Source of the DNA: an uncultured Burkholderiales bacterium
Lineage (GTDB): Bacteria; Pseudomonadota; Gammaproteobacteria; Burkholderiales; Burkholderiaceae_C
Assembly: GCA_903876885.1 (NCBI GenBank)
Contig: CAIRBP010000112.1
Coordinates: 1-64,000, forward strand
DNA length: 64,000 nucleotides
Direction of reading: 5' to 3'
The translations under genes were made by a program, and so were the position numbers. How positions within the stretch are numbered: the first letter of the stretch is position 1; every line of letters starts with the position of its first letter. Under the pieces are notes generated by a model that saw only the letters and a program-made list of their open reading frames with translations, searched no databases and had not been told where the DNA came from. Positions 38,905 to 48,714 of the stretch are shown here, in pieces.

Positions 38905-39607
38905 TTTGAAAAAACTAATGCAACCCTGCAAATTGTCCATTACTTTAAAAAGCAGTGCGCTACTTCTGTCACTCTTTACTTTATTTTTACCAGTTGCTGG
39001 ACAAGCCAATAGTTTAGACACACTCAGTCAATTCATGAAGTCCACGCAAAGTGGACGCGCTCACTTCACTCAAGTAGTCACCTCACCTAACAAAGAGGGT
39101 AAGAAAGGGCGAATAAAAAATTCTGAAGGTACGTTCATTTTCCTTAGACCCCAAAGATTTCGGTTTGAATACGAAAAACCTTTTCCCCAAACGATCGTAG
39201 CCGATGGTCAAACACTTTGGCTCTATGACCCTGATATCGCGCAGGTCACAGCTCGCTCTCAGGAGAAGGCCCTGGGTTCGACGCCGGCAAGTTTGATTGC
39301 CTCTGCCCCAGATTTGACTGCGCTGGAGAAAGACTTTACTTTGAGCGCGCTCAATGCTGATTCGCCAACCGACCCCCTTCAGTGGGTGCAGGCAACGCCG
39401 CGCGCTCAGGACTCACAACTGCAAATGGTGCGTATTGGTCTAAGTGTCAACGGACAACAAGTGCAGTTAAGTAAACTTGAGATACTTGACGCATTTGGTC
39501 AAAAATCAGTGATCAGCTTTGATAAATTCGAAGTCAATCCAACATCTATCAGTCCATCTAGTTTTAAATTCACACCTCCAAGCGGTGTGGAAACTATCAG
39601 ACCTTAG
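38897..39607 (+). CDS. lolA: Outer-membrane lipoprotein carrier protein LolA
   Basis: Periplasmic chaperone carrying lipoproteins from LolCDE to LolB. The track ORF starts inside ftsK; the ATG at 38897, overlapping the ftsK stop by 8 bp, gives 236 residues. An ATG at 38918 ([13 protein letters not shown]) is an alternative. A signal peptide ends around LFLPVAGQA. The mature part shows [51 protein letters not shown] and [19 protein letters not shown], all typical LolA. It sits in ftsK-lolA-rarA, an order shared with E. coli. Confidence 0.95.
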   Translation: MTNLKKLMQPCKLSITLKSSALLLSLFTLFLPVAGQANSLDTLSQFMKSTQSGRAHFTQVVTSPNKEGKKGRIKNSEGTFIFLRPQRFRFEYEKPFPQTIVADGQTLWLYDPDIAQVTARSQEKALGSTPASLIASAPDLTALEKDFTLSALNADSPTDPLQWVQATPRAQDSQLQMVRIGLSVNGQQVQLSKLEILDAFGQKSVISFDKFEVNPTSISPSSFKFTPPSGVETIRP

Positions 39608-39618
39608 ACGGGCTAAGC

Positions 39619-40944
39619 GTGCACCCCTCAGATCAACCCCTTGCAGAACGCCTTAGACCGCAAAGCCTTGCTCAGGTGATCGGGCAATCTCATCTGCTCT
39701 CGGACGGTATGCCACTTCGCGTGGCGTTTGAATCAAGGTCTCCGCACAGCTGTATTTTGTGGGGTCCCCCAGGAGTTGGCAAGACCACAATAGCCCGCTT
39801 AATGGCGAGCGCCTTTGATGCTAACTTTATCAGCATCAGCGCTGTGCTTGGAGGTGTAAAAGAGATTCGAGAGGCCGTGGATCTTGCTGAAAAATATGCA
39901 AGCAGCCCCGTGCATCCCTCTCGTACCTTGGTCTTCGTAGACGAGGTACACCGTTTTAACAAAACTCAGCAAGACGCCTTTCTCCCACACGTCGAGTCAG
40001 GACTCTTCACTTTCATTGGCGCAACGACAGAGAATCCCTCATTTGAGGTGAACTCTGCGCTGCTCTCACGTGCAACCGTTTATGTACTCGAACCTCTCAA
40101 TAATTTAGATTTAACAAATATCATTGAGCGTGCCTTAGCCCTGATTGGATCTATAGAACTGGACACAGAATCCAAAGAAACGCTGGTTGCTTTTGCTGAT
40201 GGAGATGCAAGAAGACTTTTGAACGCGCTTGAAACTTTGTGCACGGTGGCTCAGCACGAAAAGATCACAACCATCAACGTTGAATGGCTCACCAAAGTTA
40301 TGGGACAACGACTCAGGCGTTTTGACAAAGGGGGTGAGAATTTTTATGACACTATCAGTGCTTTGCATAAATCCGTTCGCGGCTCTGATCCGAACGCTGC
40401 ACTTTACTGGTTAGTAAGAATGCTGGAGGGCGGCGCAGACGCCAAATACCTCAGCAGGCGTCTTATTCGCATGGCCAGTGAGGACATCGGACTCGCTGAT
40501 CCAAGAGCGTTAAGCGTAGCAGTCGACTGTGCTCAGGTGTTTGAACGACTCGGCTCACCTGAGGGGGAGCTAGCACTCGCAGAATGCGTGGTTTACTTAA
40601 GCATTGCTCCCAAATCAAACGCAGTCTATTCAGCTTTTAATCAAACCAAGGCTTTGATCAAAGCCCAGGGAACGCTGCCGGTACCGCTTCATTTGCGCAA
40701 CGCACCAACAAAGCTCATGAAAGATTTATCCTACGGTGCAGCGTACCGATACGCTCACGCAGAGGAGAACGCTTTTGCAGCTGGTGAGAACTATTGGCCA
40801 ACGGGCATGATGCCGACCGAGTTTTACCAGCCCGTTGAACGTGGTCTAGAAATTAAAATAGCTGAGAAGATGCGATGGTTAAAAGAACAAAATGAAAAAG
40901 CCCATCAATCTGGTGTGCCTGAGAAAAAAGTCAAACCAACTTAA
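39619..40944 (+). CDS. rarA: Replication-associated recombination protein A (MgsA/RarA, AAA+ ATPase)
   Basis: AAA+ ATPase of the WRNIP1/Mgs1 family that acts at stalled replication forks. The 441-residue protein (E. coli 447) has [21 protein letters not shown] at the N-terminus, Walker [16 protein letters not shown], Walker [22 protein letters not shown] and sensor segment [20 protein letters not shown]. The C-terminal tetramerisation domain includes [18 protein letters not shown]. Start is GTG at 39619, 11 bp after lolA. The next gene of the E. coli order, serS, is absent; the liv operon follows instead. Confidence 0.96.
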   Translation: MHPSDQPLAERLRPQSLAQVIGQSHLLSDGMPLRVAFESRSPHSCILWGPPGVGKTTIARLMASAFDANFISISAVLGGVKEIREAVDLAEKYASSPVHPSRTLVFVDEVHRFNKTQQDAFLPHVESGLFTFIGATTENPSFEVNSALLSRATVYVLEPLNNLDLTNIIERALALIGSIELDTESKETLVAFADGDARRLLNALETLCTVAQHEKITTINVEWLTKVMGQRLRRFDKGGENFYDTISALHKSVRGSDPNAALYWLVRMLEGGADAKYLSRRLIRMASEDIGLADPRALSVAVDCAQVFERLGSPEGELALAECVVYLSIAPKSNAVYSAFNQTKALIKAQGTLPVPLHLRNAPTKLMKDLSYGAAYRYAHAEENAFAAGENYWPTGMMPTEFYQPVERGLEIKIAEKMRWLKEQNEKAHQSGVPEKKVKPT

Positions 40945-41032
40945 AAGTCAAAATCAGCTCTAATTAACTGTAATCTAGAGTTTCAACGCTTATTTTCAGC
41001 AAGAAAGTGCAGAACAAGGCACGGGGTACTCA

Positions 41033-41069
41033 TTAGGAGATTGTTAGGAGATTGTCAGGAATGACCTGA
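41033..41069. promoter_or_regulatory. Tandem repeat and dyad upstream of livH
   Basis: TTAGGAGATTG occurs twice in tandem (41033-41043, 41044-41054), followed at once by the dyad TCAGG-AATGA-CCTGA (41055-41069). The cluster lies 21-57 bp before the livH start, where an operator or leader element would be expected. Function unknown. Confidence 0.35.
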
Positions 41070-41089
41070 GCGTTTGTTAAGATCTACAC

Positions 41090-42019
41090 ATGGATACATT
41101 GCTACAACAAATCATCAACGGCCTAGTCCTCGGCAGCATGTACGCACTCGTAGCACTGGGTTATACGATGGTGTACGGAATTATTAATCTCATCAATTTC
41201 GCGCACGGCGAGATTTTAATGATTGGCGCTATGACGAGTTGGACTGTCATTGGCATTGCACAAGAAGCAACTCCTAACGCGCCTGGTTGGTTGGTGCTGC
41301 TTATATCCTTACTTTGCTCCTGCGTGGTTTGCGGAGCTCTTAACTTTGCAGTTGAAAAAATTGCATACCGCCCACTTCGAGGTGCCCCTAAGCTAGCCCC
41401 TTTGATTACTGCAATTGGCGTCTCTATCTTGCTTCAAAGCTTGGCTATGATCATTTGGAAACCAAACTACAAAGGTTACCCAACATTATTGCCTAGCACT
41501 CCGCTTCAAATAGGTGCTGCGGTGATAACGCCCACACAGGTCATGATCCTAGCGGTGACGGGTATTTGTCTCATGGCTCTTATGTACTTGGTTCACAGGA
41601 CACGACTTGGACGCGCTATGAGAGCTACAGCAGAAAACCCCCGCGTAGCGGCACTCATGGGGGTGAAGCCTGATATCGTTATCTCTGCCACCTTCATCAT
41701 AGGCGCTGTGCTTGCAGCTATTGCCGGTGTGATGTGGGCCTCTAATTACGGCACCATACAACATACGATGGGATTTATGCCAGGCTTAAAGGCCTTTACG
41801 GCTGCGGTGTTTGGTGGCATCGGAAACTTAGAGGGCGCTGTAGTTGGTGGTATTTTGTTAGGCCTCATTGAATCCATTGGCTCGGGCTACATAGGAGAGC
41901 TCACGGGAGGGGTGTTGGGGAGCCAATACTCTGATATTTTTGCGTTCATTGTTCTAATCGGCGTGCTCACTCTTAGACCCTCTGGGTTGTTGGGTGAACA
42001 AACTGCGGAGCGTGCTTGA
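41090..42019 (+). CDS. livH: Branched-chain amino acid ABC transporter permease LivH
   Basis: Inner-membrane permease of 309 residues with about eight hydrophobic helices. Family blocks visible are QQIINGLVLGSMYALVALGYTMVYGIINLINFAHGEI at the N-terminus, GRAMRATAENPRVAALMGVKPD (the EAA-like loop contacting the ATPases) and KAFTAAVFGGIGNLEGAVVGGILLGLIES. It would form a heterodimer with LivM. First gene of livH-livM-livG-livF. The substrate class is inferred from family; HAAT permeases also move amides and urea. No periplasmic binding protein gene (livK/J) is in the cluster. Confidence 0.93.
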   Translation: MDTLLQQIINGLVLGSMYALVALGYTMVYGIINLINFAHGEILMIGAMTSWTVIGIAQEATPNAPGWLVLLISLLCSCVVCGALNFAVEKIAYRPLRGAPKLAPLITAIGVSILLQSLAMIIWKPNYKGYPTLLPSTPLQIGAAVITPTQVMILAVTGICLMALMYLVHRTRLGRAMRATAENPRVAALMGVKPDIVISATFIIGAVLAAIAGVMWASNYGTIQHTMGFMPGLKAFTAAVFGGIGNLEGAVVGGILLGLIESIGSGYIGELTGGVLGSQYSDIFAFIVLIGVLTLRPSGLLGEQTAERA

Positions 42020-43200
42020 AGATGATGCAGAATAAACAAACCAATCAAAAGTCCTCTTCCCTCACTCTCAAGCACGCGCCGTTGGGTGTTCGCATCTTCT
42101 TTTTTGCTGCGGTACTCATACTTCCCTTTATCTTGCAAGTGTTCGGCAACGCTTGGGTCAGAATTGCTGACTTTGCACTGCTCTACGTTTTATTAGCTTT
42201 AGGGCTCAATATTGTGGTCGGTTACGCTGGATTACTGGACCTAGGGTACGTGGCCTTCTTTGCAGTGGGAGCTTACATGTATGCCCTCCTATCATCACCA
42301 CAACTCACAAATGCGTTCCCCTGGATAGCCGCCCTTTTCCCAGACGGTTTACACACACCGCTTTATATTGCTATTCCACTTAGTGCACTGCTTGCTGGTC
42401 TGTTTGGATTGGTGCTTGGTGCACCAACGCTCAAACTAAGAGGTGACTACCTTGCAATTGTGACTCTTGGATTTGGAGAGATCATTCGGGTATTTATAAA
42501 CAACCTAGACCGCCCAGTAAACATAACCAATGGACCAAAAGGTATTGGTGAGATTGATCCCTTCTCCGTCATGGGGGTTCCTTTATCTCGCAAACTTGAT
42601 CTCGGATTTACAGAAATTCCTTCCGTGACCCTTTACTATTATTTATTCATTGTGCTGGTTGGATTTAGTATTCTTATCTGCTCAAGACTTGAGCACTCAC
42701 GTATTGGTCGAGCTTGGATGGCCATCCGTGAGGACGAAGTTGCAGCCAAAGCAATGGGTGTCAATACGCGCAATTTAAAGTTAACCGCGTTTGGAATGGG
42801 GGCAACATTTGGAGGCGTCTCAGGAGCAATGTTTGCCTCCTTTCAAAGTTTTGTCTCACCCGAATCATTCAGTCTGACGGAGTCTGTCATGATTGTTGCC
42901 ATGGTTGTGTTGGGCGGCATAGGCTACTTGCCAGGCGTGGTCTTAGGCGCGCTCTTGCTAGCGGCGCTACCAGAGGTGTTGCGTTATGTTGCGGGACCAC
43001 TTCAAGAGATGACTGGTGGACGACTTGACGCAGCGATCCTCAGACAACTCTTGATTGCTCTGGCAATGGTGAGCGTGATGTTATTGAGACCACGAGGACT
43101 TTGGCCGTCTCCAGATCATTCGGAGCAAGACCAGATTTCTAATGATGATGACATTGTAGAACGTGCAAAAGTTGTTACTGCAGGGGTCACCGATGCTTGA
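42016..43200 (+). CDS. livM: Branched-chain amino acid ABC transporter permease LivM
   Basis: Second permease, 394 residues, with about ten hydrophobic helices. Blocks seen are LLALGLNIVVGYAGLLDLGYVAFFAVGAYMYALL, LKLRGDYLAIVTLGFGEIIRVFINN, and SRIGRAWMAIREDEVAAKAMGVNTRNLKL (the ATPase-contacting loop). The TTG at 42016 overlaps the livH stop as TTGA, with GGAG 5 nt upstream; ATGs at 42022 and 42025 are alternatives that shorten the protein by two or three residues. Overlaps livG by 8 bp, so translation is likely coupled. Confidence 0.93.
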   Translation: MKMMQNKQTNQKSSSLTLKHAPLGVRIFFFAAVLILPFILQVFGNAWVRIADFALLYVLLALGLNIVVGYAGLLDLGYVAFFAVGAYMYALLSSPQLTNAFPWIAALFPDGLHTPLYIAIPLSALLAGLFGLVLGAPTLKLRGDYLAIVTLGFGEIIRVFINNLDRPVNITNGPKGIGEIDPFSVMGVPLSRKLDLGFTEIPSVTLYYYLFIVLVGFSILICSRLEHSRIGRAWMAIREDEVAAKAMGVNTRNLKLTAFGMGATFGGVSGAMFASFQSFVSPESFSLTESVMIVAMVVLGGIGYLPGVVLGALLLAALPEVLRYVAGPLQEMTGGRLDAAILRQLLIALAMVSVMLLRPRGLWPSPDHSEQDQISNDDDIVERAKVVTAGVTDA

Positions 43201-44050
43201 GAGTTTAAACAGCGGCGCAGCAACCGACCCCGCTCTCAGCGCTCGATTTACACTGAGCGTTACGGGAGTGAGTAAAAGTTTTGGTGGCCTACAGGCTTTG
43301 AAAAACATAGATCTAAATATCGCACAAGGCACTATTCACGGACTCATTGGGCCTAACGGCGCGGGCAAAACGACCTTCTTCAATATCATTACCGGACTCT
43401 ACACAGCAGATGCTGGAGAGTTCCGTCTCTTGGATAAGCCATACAAACCCTCTGAGGTTCACGAAGTCGCACGAGCCGGGATTGCTCGGACCTTTCAAAA
43501 CATTAGACTCTTCAAAGAGATGAGTGTTTTAGAGAACGTGATGGTGGGTCGTCATGTTCGCACGCACTCTGGACTAATTGGCGCCATCTTTAGAACGTCC
43601 TCATTTAAGCGTGAGGAACATGATATTAAACTTCGTGCTCATGCGCTCCTTGATTACGTCGGTATTGAGCGGTTCGCACAATTTAAAGCAAAAAATCTTA
43701 GCTACGGTGACCAAAGACGTTTGGAGATTGCAAGAGCGCTTGCAACAGATCCTCATTTACTAGCACTTGACGAACCCGCAGCAGGTATGAACGCAACAGA
43801 GAAGCTAGAGTTGAAGGAATTGATCCAGCAAATTCGTCGTGACGGTAAAACAGTGCTTCTCATTGAGCACGATGTAAAACTCGTCATGGGTTTATGTAAA
43901 ACAATTACTGTGCTGGACTATGGAACCAAGATCGCAGAGGGCTCGCCCTCTGAGGTACAAAAAAATGCAAGGGTCATTGAGGCCTATCTTGGTTCTGGCC
44001 CGGTCAAGACGGATCCAAAATCCCAATCCAACACATCTGCAACAGAATAA
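43193..44050 (+). CDS. livG: Branched-chain amino acid ABC transporter ATP-binding protein LivG
   Basis: ATPase subunit of 285 residues from the ATG at 43193; the track start lies inside livM. The chosen ATG overlaps the livM stop by 8 bp and follows CAGGGG. Motifs are Walker A GLIGPNGAGKTTFFN, the Q-loop segment GIARTFQNIRLFKEMSVLENV, LSYGDQRRLEIARALATDP (signature) and LALDEPAAGMN (Walker B). The NATE/KLEL segment after Walker B is characteristic of LivG. Works with LivF, LivH and LivM. Confidence 0.94.
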   Translation: MLESLNSGAATDPALSARFTLSVTGVSKSFGGLQALKNIDLNIAQGTIHGLIGPNGAGKTTFFNIITGLYTADAGEFRLLDKPYKPSEVHEVARAGIARTFQNIRLFKEMSVLENVMVGRHVRTHSGLIGAIFRTSSFKREEHDIKLRAHALLDYVGIERFAQFKAKNLSYGDQRRLEIARALATDPHLLALDEPAAGMNATEKLELKELIQQIRRDGKTVLLIEHDVKLVMGLCKTITVLDYGTKIAEGSPSEVQKNARVIEAYLGSGPVKTDPKSQSNTSATE

Positions 44051-44055
44051 GCCCC

Positions 44056-44829
44056 ATGTCCTCCTCAAAAACTATTAAAAAAATGAACGAGAGCAGACCG
44101 GTCTTTGAGCATCAAGGTCCAATTTTAGAGATTAAGGACTTGAGGGTTAGTTACGGCGCAATTCAAGCTGTTAAGGGCGTGAGCCTCACCGTCGGACGTG
44201 GCGAGTTGGTTGCACTCATTGGGTCTAACGGCGCGGGCAAAACGACCACACTCAACGCAGTATCGGGCACCTTACCTTTCTCCGGCGGATCGATTCGCTT
44301 TGAGGGGGCTGAGACCAAGGGAATGGGGGCATGGAATATTGTGAGTGCTGGCATGGCAATGGTGCCTGAGGGTCGAGGCGTCTTTACCAGAATGAGTATT
44401 TTGGAAAATCTTCAAATGGGTGCTTATCTAAGAGAGGACTCCTCGCGCATTGAGGAAGATATGCAAGAGATCTTTGCGATTTTCCCAAGACTCAAAGAGA
44501 GGGAGCACCAACTCGCTGGAACGCTCTCAGGGGGCGAGCAACAAATGCTTGCAATGGGTCGCGCCCTCATGAGTCGTCCTAAATTAGTTTTATTAGATGA
44601 GCCCTCTATGGGACTCTCACCCCTTATGGTTGACAAAATATTTGAAGTAATTGCAGACATCTCAAAAAAAGGGGTATCCATTCTCCTTGTTGAGCAAAAC
44701 GCTCAACGTGCACTTCAAATTGCGGATACAGCCTATGTGATTGAGTCAGGCTCGATTGCGTACTCGGGTAACGCAGTTGAGCTTCTTGACGACGCAAGGA
44801 TTAAGGCCTCTTATTTGGGCGAAGATTGA
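44056..44829 (+). CDS. livF: Branched-chain amino acid ABC transporter ATP-binding protein LivF
   Basis: Second ATPase of the system, 257 residues, five bases after livG. Walker A is ALIGSNGAGKTTTLNAVSG, the signature TLSGGEQQMLAMGRALMSRP and Walker B LVLLDEPSMGLSPLM. The block MAMVPEGRGVFTRMSILENLQMGAY is typical of LivF. The first ~20 residues (SSSKTIKKMNESRPVFEHQG) exceed the usual N-terminus, so an internal ATG is possible. Convergent with dnaB, 61 bp apart, with no obvious terminator between. Confidence 0.93.
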   Translation: MSSSKTIKKMNESRPVFEHQGPILEIKDLRVSYGAIQAVKGVSLTVGRGELVALIGSNGAGKTTTLNAVSGTLPFSGGSIRFEGAETKGMGAWNIVSAGMAMVPEGRGVFTRMSILENLQMGAYLREDSSRIEEDMQEIFAIFPRLKEREHQLAGTLSGGEQQMLAMGRALMSRPKLVLLDEPSMGLSPLMVDKIFEVIADISKKGVSILLVEQNAQRALQIADTAYVIESGSIAYSGNAVELLDDARIKASYLGED

Positions 44830-44890
44830 GTGTCTAAGAAAACTTTTAATTAATCAAGAATCAACTAGCTTCAATCACACCGATTCGTAG

Positions 44891-46537
44891 TTAGTTATAG
44901 CCCGTTGCTAAGGACTCAAACTTAGTGATATTTTTCAAAAACGCAAGCTTCACAGAACCTGTTGGTCCATTACGCTGTTTGGCAATAATGATCTCTGCAA
45001 CCCCAGGCTCTTTAGAGAGTTCTTTGGTGTAATAGTCATCTCTATAGATAAACATAATCACATCAGCATCTTGCTCAATAGCACCGGACTCGCGCAGGTC
45101 CGACATCATTGGTTTTTTGTCAGTTCGCTGTTCAACGCCGCGGTTAAGCTGAGAAAGTGCAATCACAGGACACTGCAACTCTTTGGCAAGCATTTTTAAG
45201 CCCCTGGAGATCTCACCAAGCTCAGTGGCTCTGTTGTCGCCGTCGGTGCCGTTACTCCCTGACATCAACTGCAAGTAATCAACAACAATCAAGCCAAGCT
45301 TACCGCAGCGCCTTGACAGTCGTCTCGCATTCGCTCTGAGCTCACTGGGGGTGAGGCCGGGAGATTCATCTATGAACATGGAGGATCTCCCGATGCGGTC
45401 TGAGGTCTCTATGAGTCTTGACCATTCATCGGGTTGGAGCTTGCCGGTTCTGAGCCTATTTTGATCAATTCGACCTAGTGAACCAACGATCCTCACCACC
45501 AATTGCGCAGCGCCCATCTCCATTGAGAAGATTGCAACAGGCAAGCCCTCATTAAGTGCAACATGTTCGGCAATGTTGATCGCTAATGCTGTTTTCCCCA
45601 TCGAGGGACGAGCAGCTAAGACGATTAAGTCTCCGGCCTGCATACCTGAGGTCATTCGGTCAAGATCAATAAATCCTGTCGGCACACCGGTTACGTCATT
45701 GGGGTTTGCGGACATCTCCTTCACACGCTCTAAGAGAGAAACACCTAGAGTGTCCATTTTTTGAAAACCCTGGCGCTTACGAGCACTTTCCTCACCGACG
45801 TTAAATATTTTTTGCTCTGCCTCGTCCAAAATGGTCGGCACAGCACGCCCACCCGTATTCATCGCGCTTGTTGTGATCTCCTCACTCACACTGAGTAATT
45901 TTCTGAGCATTGCGCGCTCACGAACAATCTCGGCAAAGCGGCGGATGTTACTCTCACTCGGTATGTACTGAGCAAGGGAGTTTAGATACTCAATGTTGCC
46001 AGCTTCCTCCGCTTTGCCCTGTGATTTAAGATGCTCAAATACGGTTAGCGTATCGGCCGCTCGGGCGGCGTTCATGAGGGAGAAAATAGCTCCGAAGATG
46101 AGCCGATGCTCGTAACGGTAAAAGTCATCTTCTGTGAGTAAGTCGCCAATTTTGTCCCAAGACGAGTTGTCCAAAAGCACGCCGCCCAGCACACTCGACT
46201 CAGCCTCCAAGGAATGGGGTGGGATACGCAGCTGCTCCACACCAGGTGCTGACCCCTCATCCTCTCCCATGTAATCGTCTACGTTAAAAGTTTCCGTACT
46301 TGTCTGATCAAGGCTAAACGCATCTGAGTTGACGGAGTCAGCGGAGTCAGCGGAGTCAGCGGGATTGAACTGAGCATCTGTGTCGACAAACTCTGGCTCA
46401 TCAAAGGATTCAAATGAGCTTGTTGTCTCCAAAGGCACGGGCTCTAAGGAGTTAGGTATTTGCTGGCCCCCATGAGCCTCCAAACTAGAGTCGCCGGGAA
46501 ACGACTCATCACTTGGAGTTTGATCATTGGAGTGCAT
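44891..46537 (-). CDS. dnaB: Replicative DNA helicase DnaB with acidic N-terminal extension
   Basis: Hexameric 5'-3' helicase that unwinds the replication fork and recruits primase. From about residue 101 the sequence is standard DnaB: LRIPPHSLEAESSVLGGVLLDN, Walker A VLAARPSMGKTALAINIAEH, Walker B IVVDYLQLMSG, and EISRGLKMLAKELQCPVIALSQLNRGVEQR. Before this lies a ~100-residue Ser/Asp/Glu-rich, probably disordered extension with an ADS tandem repeat. A Met at residue 90 (46270) would give a conventional ~459-residue DnaB, so the extension may be untranslated. The open frame and the only ribosome-free space further upstream slightly favour the long form. Confidence 0.93.
   Translation of the reverse strand: MHSNDQTPSDESFPGDSSLEAHGGQQIPNSLEPVPLETTSSFESFDEPEFVDTDAQFNPADSADSADSVNSDAFSLDQTSTETFNVDDYMGEDEGSAPGVEQLRIPPHSLEAESSVLGGVLLDNSSWDKIGDLLTEDDFYRYEHRLIFGAIFSLMNAARAADTLTVFEHLKSQGKAEEAGNIEYLNSLAQYIPSESNIRRFAEIVRERAMLRKLLSVSEEITTSAMNTGGRAVPTILDEAEQKIFNVGEESARKRQGFQKMDTLGVSLLERVKEMSANPNDVTGVPTGFIDLDRMTSGMQAGDLIVLAARPSMGKTALAINIAEHVALNEGLPVAIFSMEMGAAQLVVRIVGSLGRIDQNRLRTGKLQPDEWSRLIETSDRIGRSSMFIDESPGLTPSELRANARRLSRRCGKLGLIVVDYLQLMSGSNGTDGDNRATELGEISRGLKMLAKELQCPVIALSQLNRGVEQRTDKKPMMSDLRESGAIEQDADVIMFIYRDDYYTKELSKEPGVAEIIIAKQRNGPTGSVKLAFLKNITKFESLATGYN
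46334..46360. repeat. 9-bp tandem repeat in the dnaB extension
   Basis: Three exact copies of GGAGTCAGC, encoding alternating Ala-Asp-Ser on the minus strand. In-frame unit length means copy-number change would lengthen or shorten the DnaB extension without a frameshift. Confidence 0.9.
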
Positions 46538-46641
46538 TGGAATTTATTAAGTTAAGATGAAAATGAGAGTGCTTGCAGTTTTTTATTGGAATTGGTTTAA
46601 TTTCAAAGCAGTAAATATTTAAACAAATCCTATTTTTAAAA

Positions 46642-47670
46642 TTAAACTTTATCTAATGCACTTGTAAATGAATCAGCATAAAACTCATCCGCCGGCAGTC
46701 CAAGCGCAGCGTAAGCAGCTTTTGCGCTATCAATCACTATAGGCGCCCCACACGCATAGACCTGGTAATTGGAGAGATCTTTAAAATCTTCAACAACACC
46801 GTTGTGCACAAACCCAGTACGCCCAGTCCAAGCGTCCCCTGCCAAAGCGTCAGATACAACTGGGATGTAAGTTAAGTTGGGCATCTCTTTGGTCTGCTCG
46901 AGCACCCACTCATGCATATACAAATCAGCCGGTCTTCGTCCTCCCCAGTAAAAACTAACTGGACGAGTATTAGCGTTGACTCGCATCTCCTCTATCAAAG
47001 CTTTAATCGGAGCAAAGCCCGTTCCAGAGGCAAGGAAGATCATAGGTTTTTCCGAGCTCCTTAAGAAAAAAGAACCCTGGGGACCTTCAATGCGCTGGAT
47101 CTCTTTCTCCTTCATGGCTCCAAACACGTGGTCCGTGAATACGCCGCCAACCATGTGCCTAATGTGCAACTCGATGTGCGGGGTCTCAGGCGTAACGGTG
47201 TGAGGAGCGTTGGCCATGGAGTAACTCCGCCTTGAGCCATCACGCAGGAGAAAGTCCACGTATTGGCCTGCTTTGTATTTCATTAAATCCCCGGCCGGAA
47301 CTTGTAGCTTAACAAGCATCACATCATCGGTTTTTTTCTCAAGTGAAAATACCCGCACTGGCATCTTCTTAATTGGAAACGCACCTTCCTCAACCACTTG
47401 TTTGGATTCGAGCACCAGATCTGATTTCGCAGTGGATCGACACGTCAAAATAAGGCCCTGCGCCTGCTCTTCTGCGCTCAGTGCTTTGGCCTGGTGCTCA
47501 CCTAATTCGACTTGCCCAGAGATCACCTTGCACTTGCAAGATCCACAGGCACCGTCCTTGCATCCATAGGGGAGGCCAATGTTTTGGCGAATACCAGCCG
47601 CAAGTAGTGTCTCTGTAGCATCTGCTTGAAAAGAACGGCCACTGGGTTCAACCGTGATCTGAAAGCTCAT
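46642..47670 (-). CDS. 2Fe-2S ferredoxin / FAD / NAD(P)H reductase (CDP-6-deoxy-delta-3,4-glucoseen reductase-like)
   Basis: A 342-residue three-domain electron-transfer flavoprotein. The N-terminal plant-type ferredoxin has GCKDGACGSCKCKVISG with three of the cluster cysteines and the fourth in LILTCRST. Next is the FAD domain (RSYSMANAPH, the RxYSxA/S motif) and the NAD(P)H domain (IFLASGTGFAPIKALIEEM). It resembles the Burkholderiales proteins annotated as CDP-6-deoxy-glucoseen reductase, but no deoxysugar genes are nearby. Such modules serve as reductases for oxygenases. Divergent from the epimerase gene, with only 43 bp between starts. Confidence 0.85.
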   Translation of the reverse strand: MSFQITVEPSGRSFQADATETLLAAGIRQNIGLPYGCKDGACGSCKCKVISGQVELGEHQAKALSAEEQAQGLILTCRSTAKSDLVLESKQVVEEGAFPIKKMPVRVFSLEKKTDDVMLVKLQVPAGDLMKYKAGQYVDFLLRDGSRRSYSMANAPHTVTPETPHIELHIRHMVGGVFTDHVFGAMKEKEIQRIEGPQGSFFLRSSEKPMIFLASGTGFAPIKALIEEMRVNANTRPVSFYWGGRRPADLYMHEWVLEQTKEMPNLTYIPVVSDALAGDAWTGRTGFVHNGVVEDFKDLSNYQVYACGAPIVIDSAKAAYAALGLPADEFYADSFTSALDKV

Positions 47671-47713
47671 TTTTGTGTATCCTTAAGCCTGATTAATTAG
47701 TCAACCCTCAATT

Positions 47714-48655
47714 TTGCCCTCAAATCAAACCCCTTTGGGCGCTTTGCCCGCTCGTTTTAGAAAAGAACGCCTATTAATTGTCGGTTGTGGCGATATTGGC
47801 TTGCGCTTGGCAAGACTTGCCCGGCCAAATGTACGACTAATTGCACTGACATCCAACCCAAATCGCACTTTTGAGCTCAAAAGCCAAGGAATTACGGCTA
47901 TCACTGGGGACTTAGATCATGCAAGAACCCTGTCCAGGCTGAGCGGACTGTGTACTCGCTTAGTGCATCTAGCTCCTCCACCCGGCCAAGGAGCGGAGGA
48001 TTGGAGAACGAGAAATCTAATCCATACACTTTTAAAACGCTCACCCCCTGTGCACTGCGTTTACGCATCGACAAGCGGGGTCTACGGAGACTGCTCGGGG
48101 GACTGGGTAAGTGAGACGAGAGCACTAAACCCAATTACAGAGAGGGCCAAGCGCAGGGTTCACGCAGAAGCTTTGATGAGATTTTTCGTCAACCTGCTCA
48201 TCGGCTCGCCCACCTCCCCTCGCCTCACAACGCTTAGGGTGCCAGGCATTTACGCACTAAACAGAGAGCAAGGCACGCCTGAGGGCAGACTTAAAAGAGG
48301 TACGCCAGTGTTGGATGCCAAATCAGATGTTTATACCAATCACATACAAGCCGATGATTTAGCAAGGGCTTGTTGGCTAGCTCTTTGGAGAGGGCCCAAT
48401 AACAGGGCTATCAACACAAGCGATGACTCACACATGAAGATGGCCGAGTACATGGACTGGGCTGCAGACCGTTTTGGTGTTGCTCGCCCACCCCGAATCA
48501 GCTTGGAGGCTGCACTTGAGGTGATGAATCCCATGCAACTTAGCTTCATGCAAGAGTCTAGACGGCTAGTCAACATCAGGCTCAAAAATGAATTGAAGCT
48601 AAAGCTTTTATACCCTACCATCAAAGAGGGACTGAGTGTCCCCAAAGATAGTTAA
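47714..48655 (+). CDS. NAD(P)-binding SDR-type epimerase/dehydratase (YeeZ-like)
   Basis: A 313-residue extended-SDR-like protein. The Rossmann motif is LLIVGCGDIGLRLARLA near residue 20, and CVYASTSGVYGDCSGDWVSETR holds the Ser and the conserved YGD after it. A clear YxxxK is not seen; in YeeZ-like proteins the Tyr is likewise displaced. The substrate is unknown. Start is a TTG (MPSNQTPLGALPARF) with poor ribosome binding site; later TTG codons are possible starts, which would trim the N-terminus by up to seven residues. Divergent from the flavoprotein reductase gene. Confidence 0.8.
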   Translation: MPSNQTPLGALPARFRKERLLIVGCGDIGLRLARLARPNVRLIALTSNPNRTFELKSQGITAITGDLDHARTLSRLSGLCTRLVHLAPPPGQGAEDWRTRNLIHTLLKRSPPVHCVYASTSGVYGDCSGDWVSETRALNPITERAKRRVHAEALMRFFVNLLIGSPTSPRLTTLRVPGIYALNREQGTPEGRLKRGTPVLDAKSDVYTNHIQADDLARACWLALWRGPNNRAINTSDDSHMKMAEYMDWAADRFGVARPPRISLEAALEVMNPMQLSFMQESRRLVNIRLKNELKLKLLYPTIKEGLSVPKDS

Positions 48656-48714
48656 TACTTACCAGTTAACCCAGGTCAGCTCACTTAATTTGCCGACTCA
48701 CTTAACTGGGTTAC

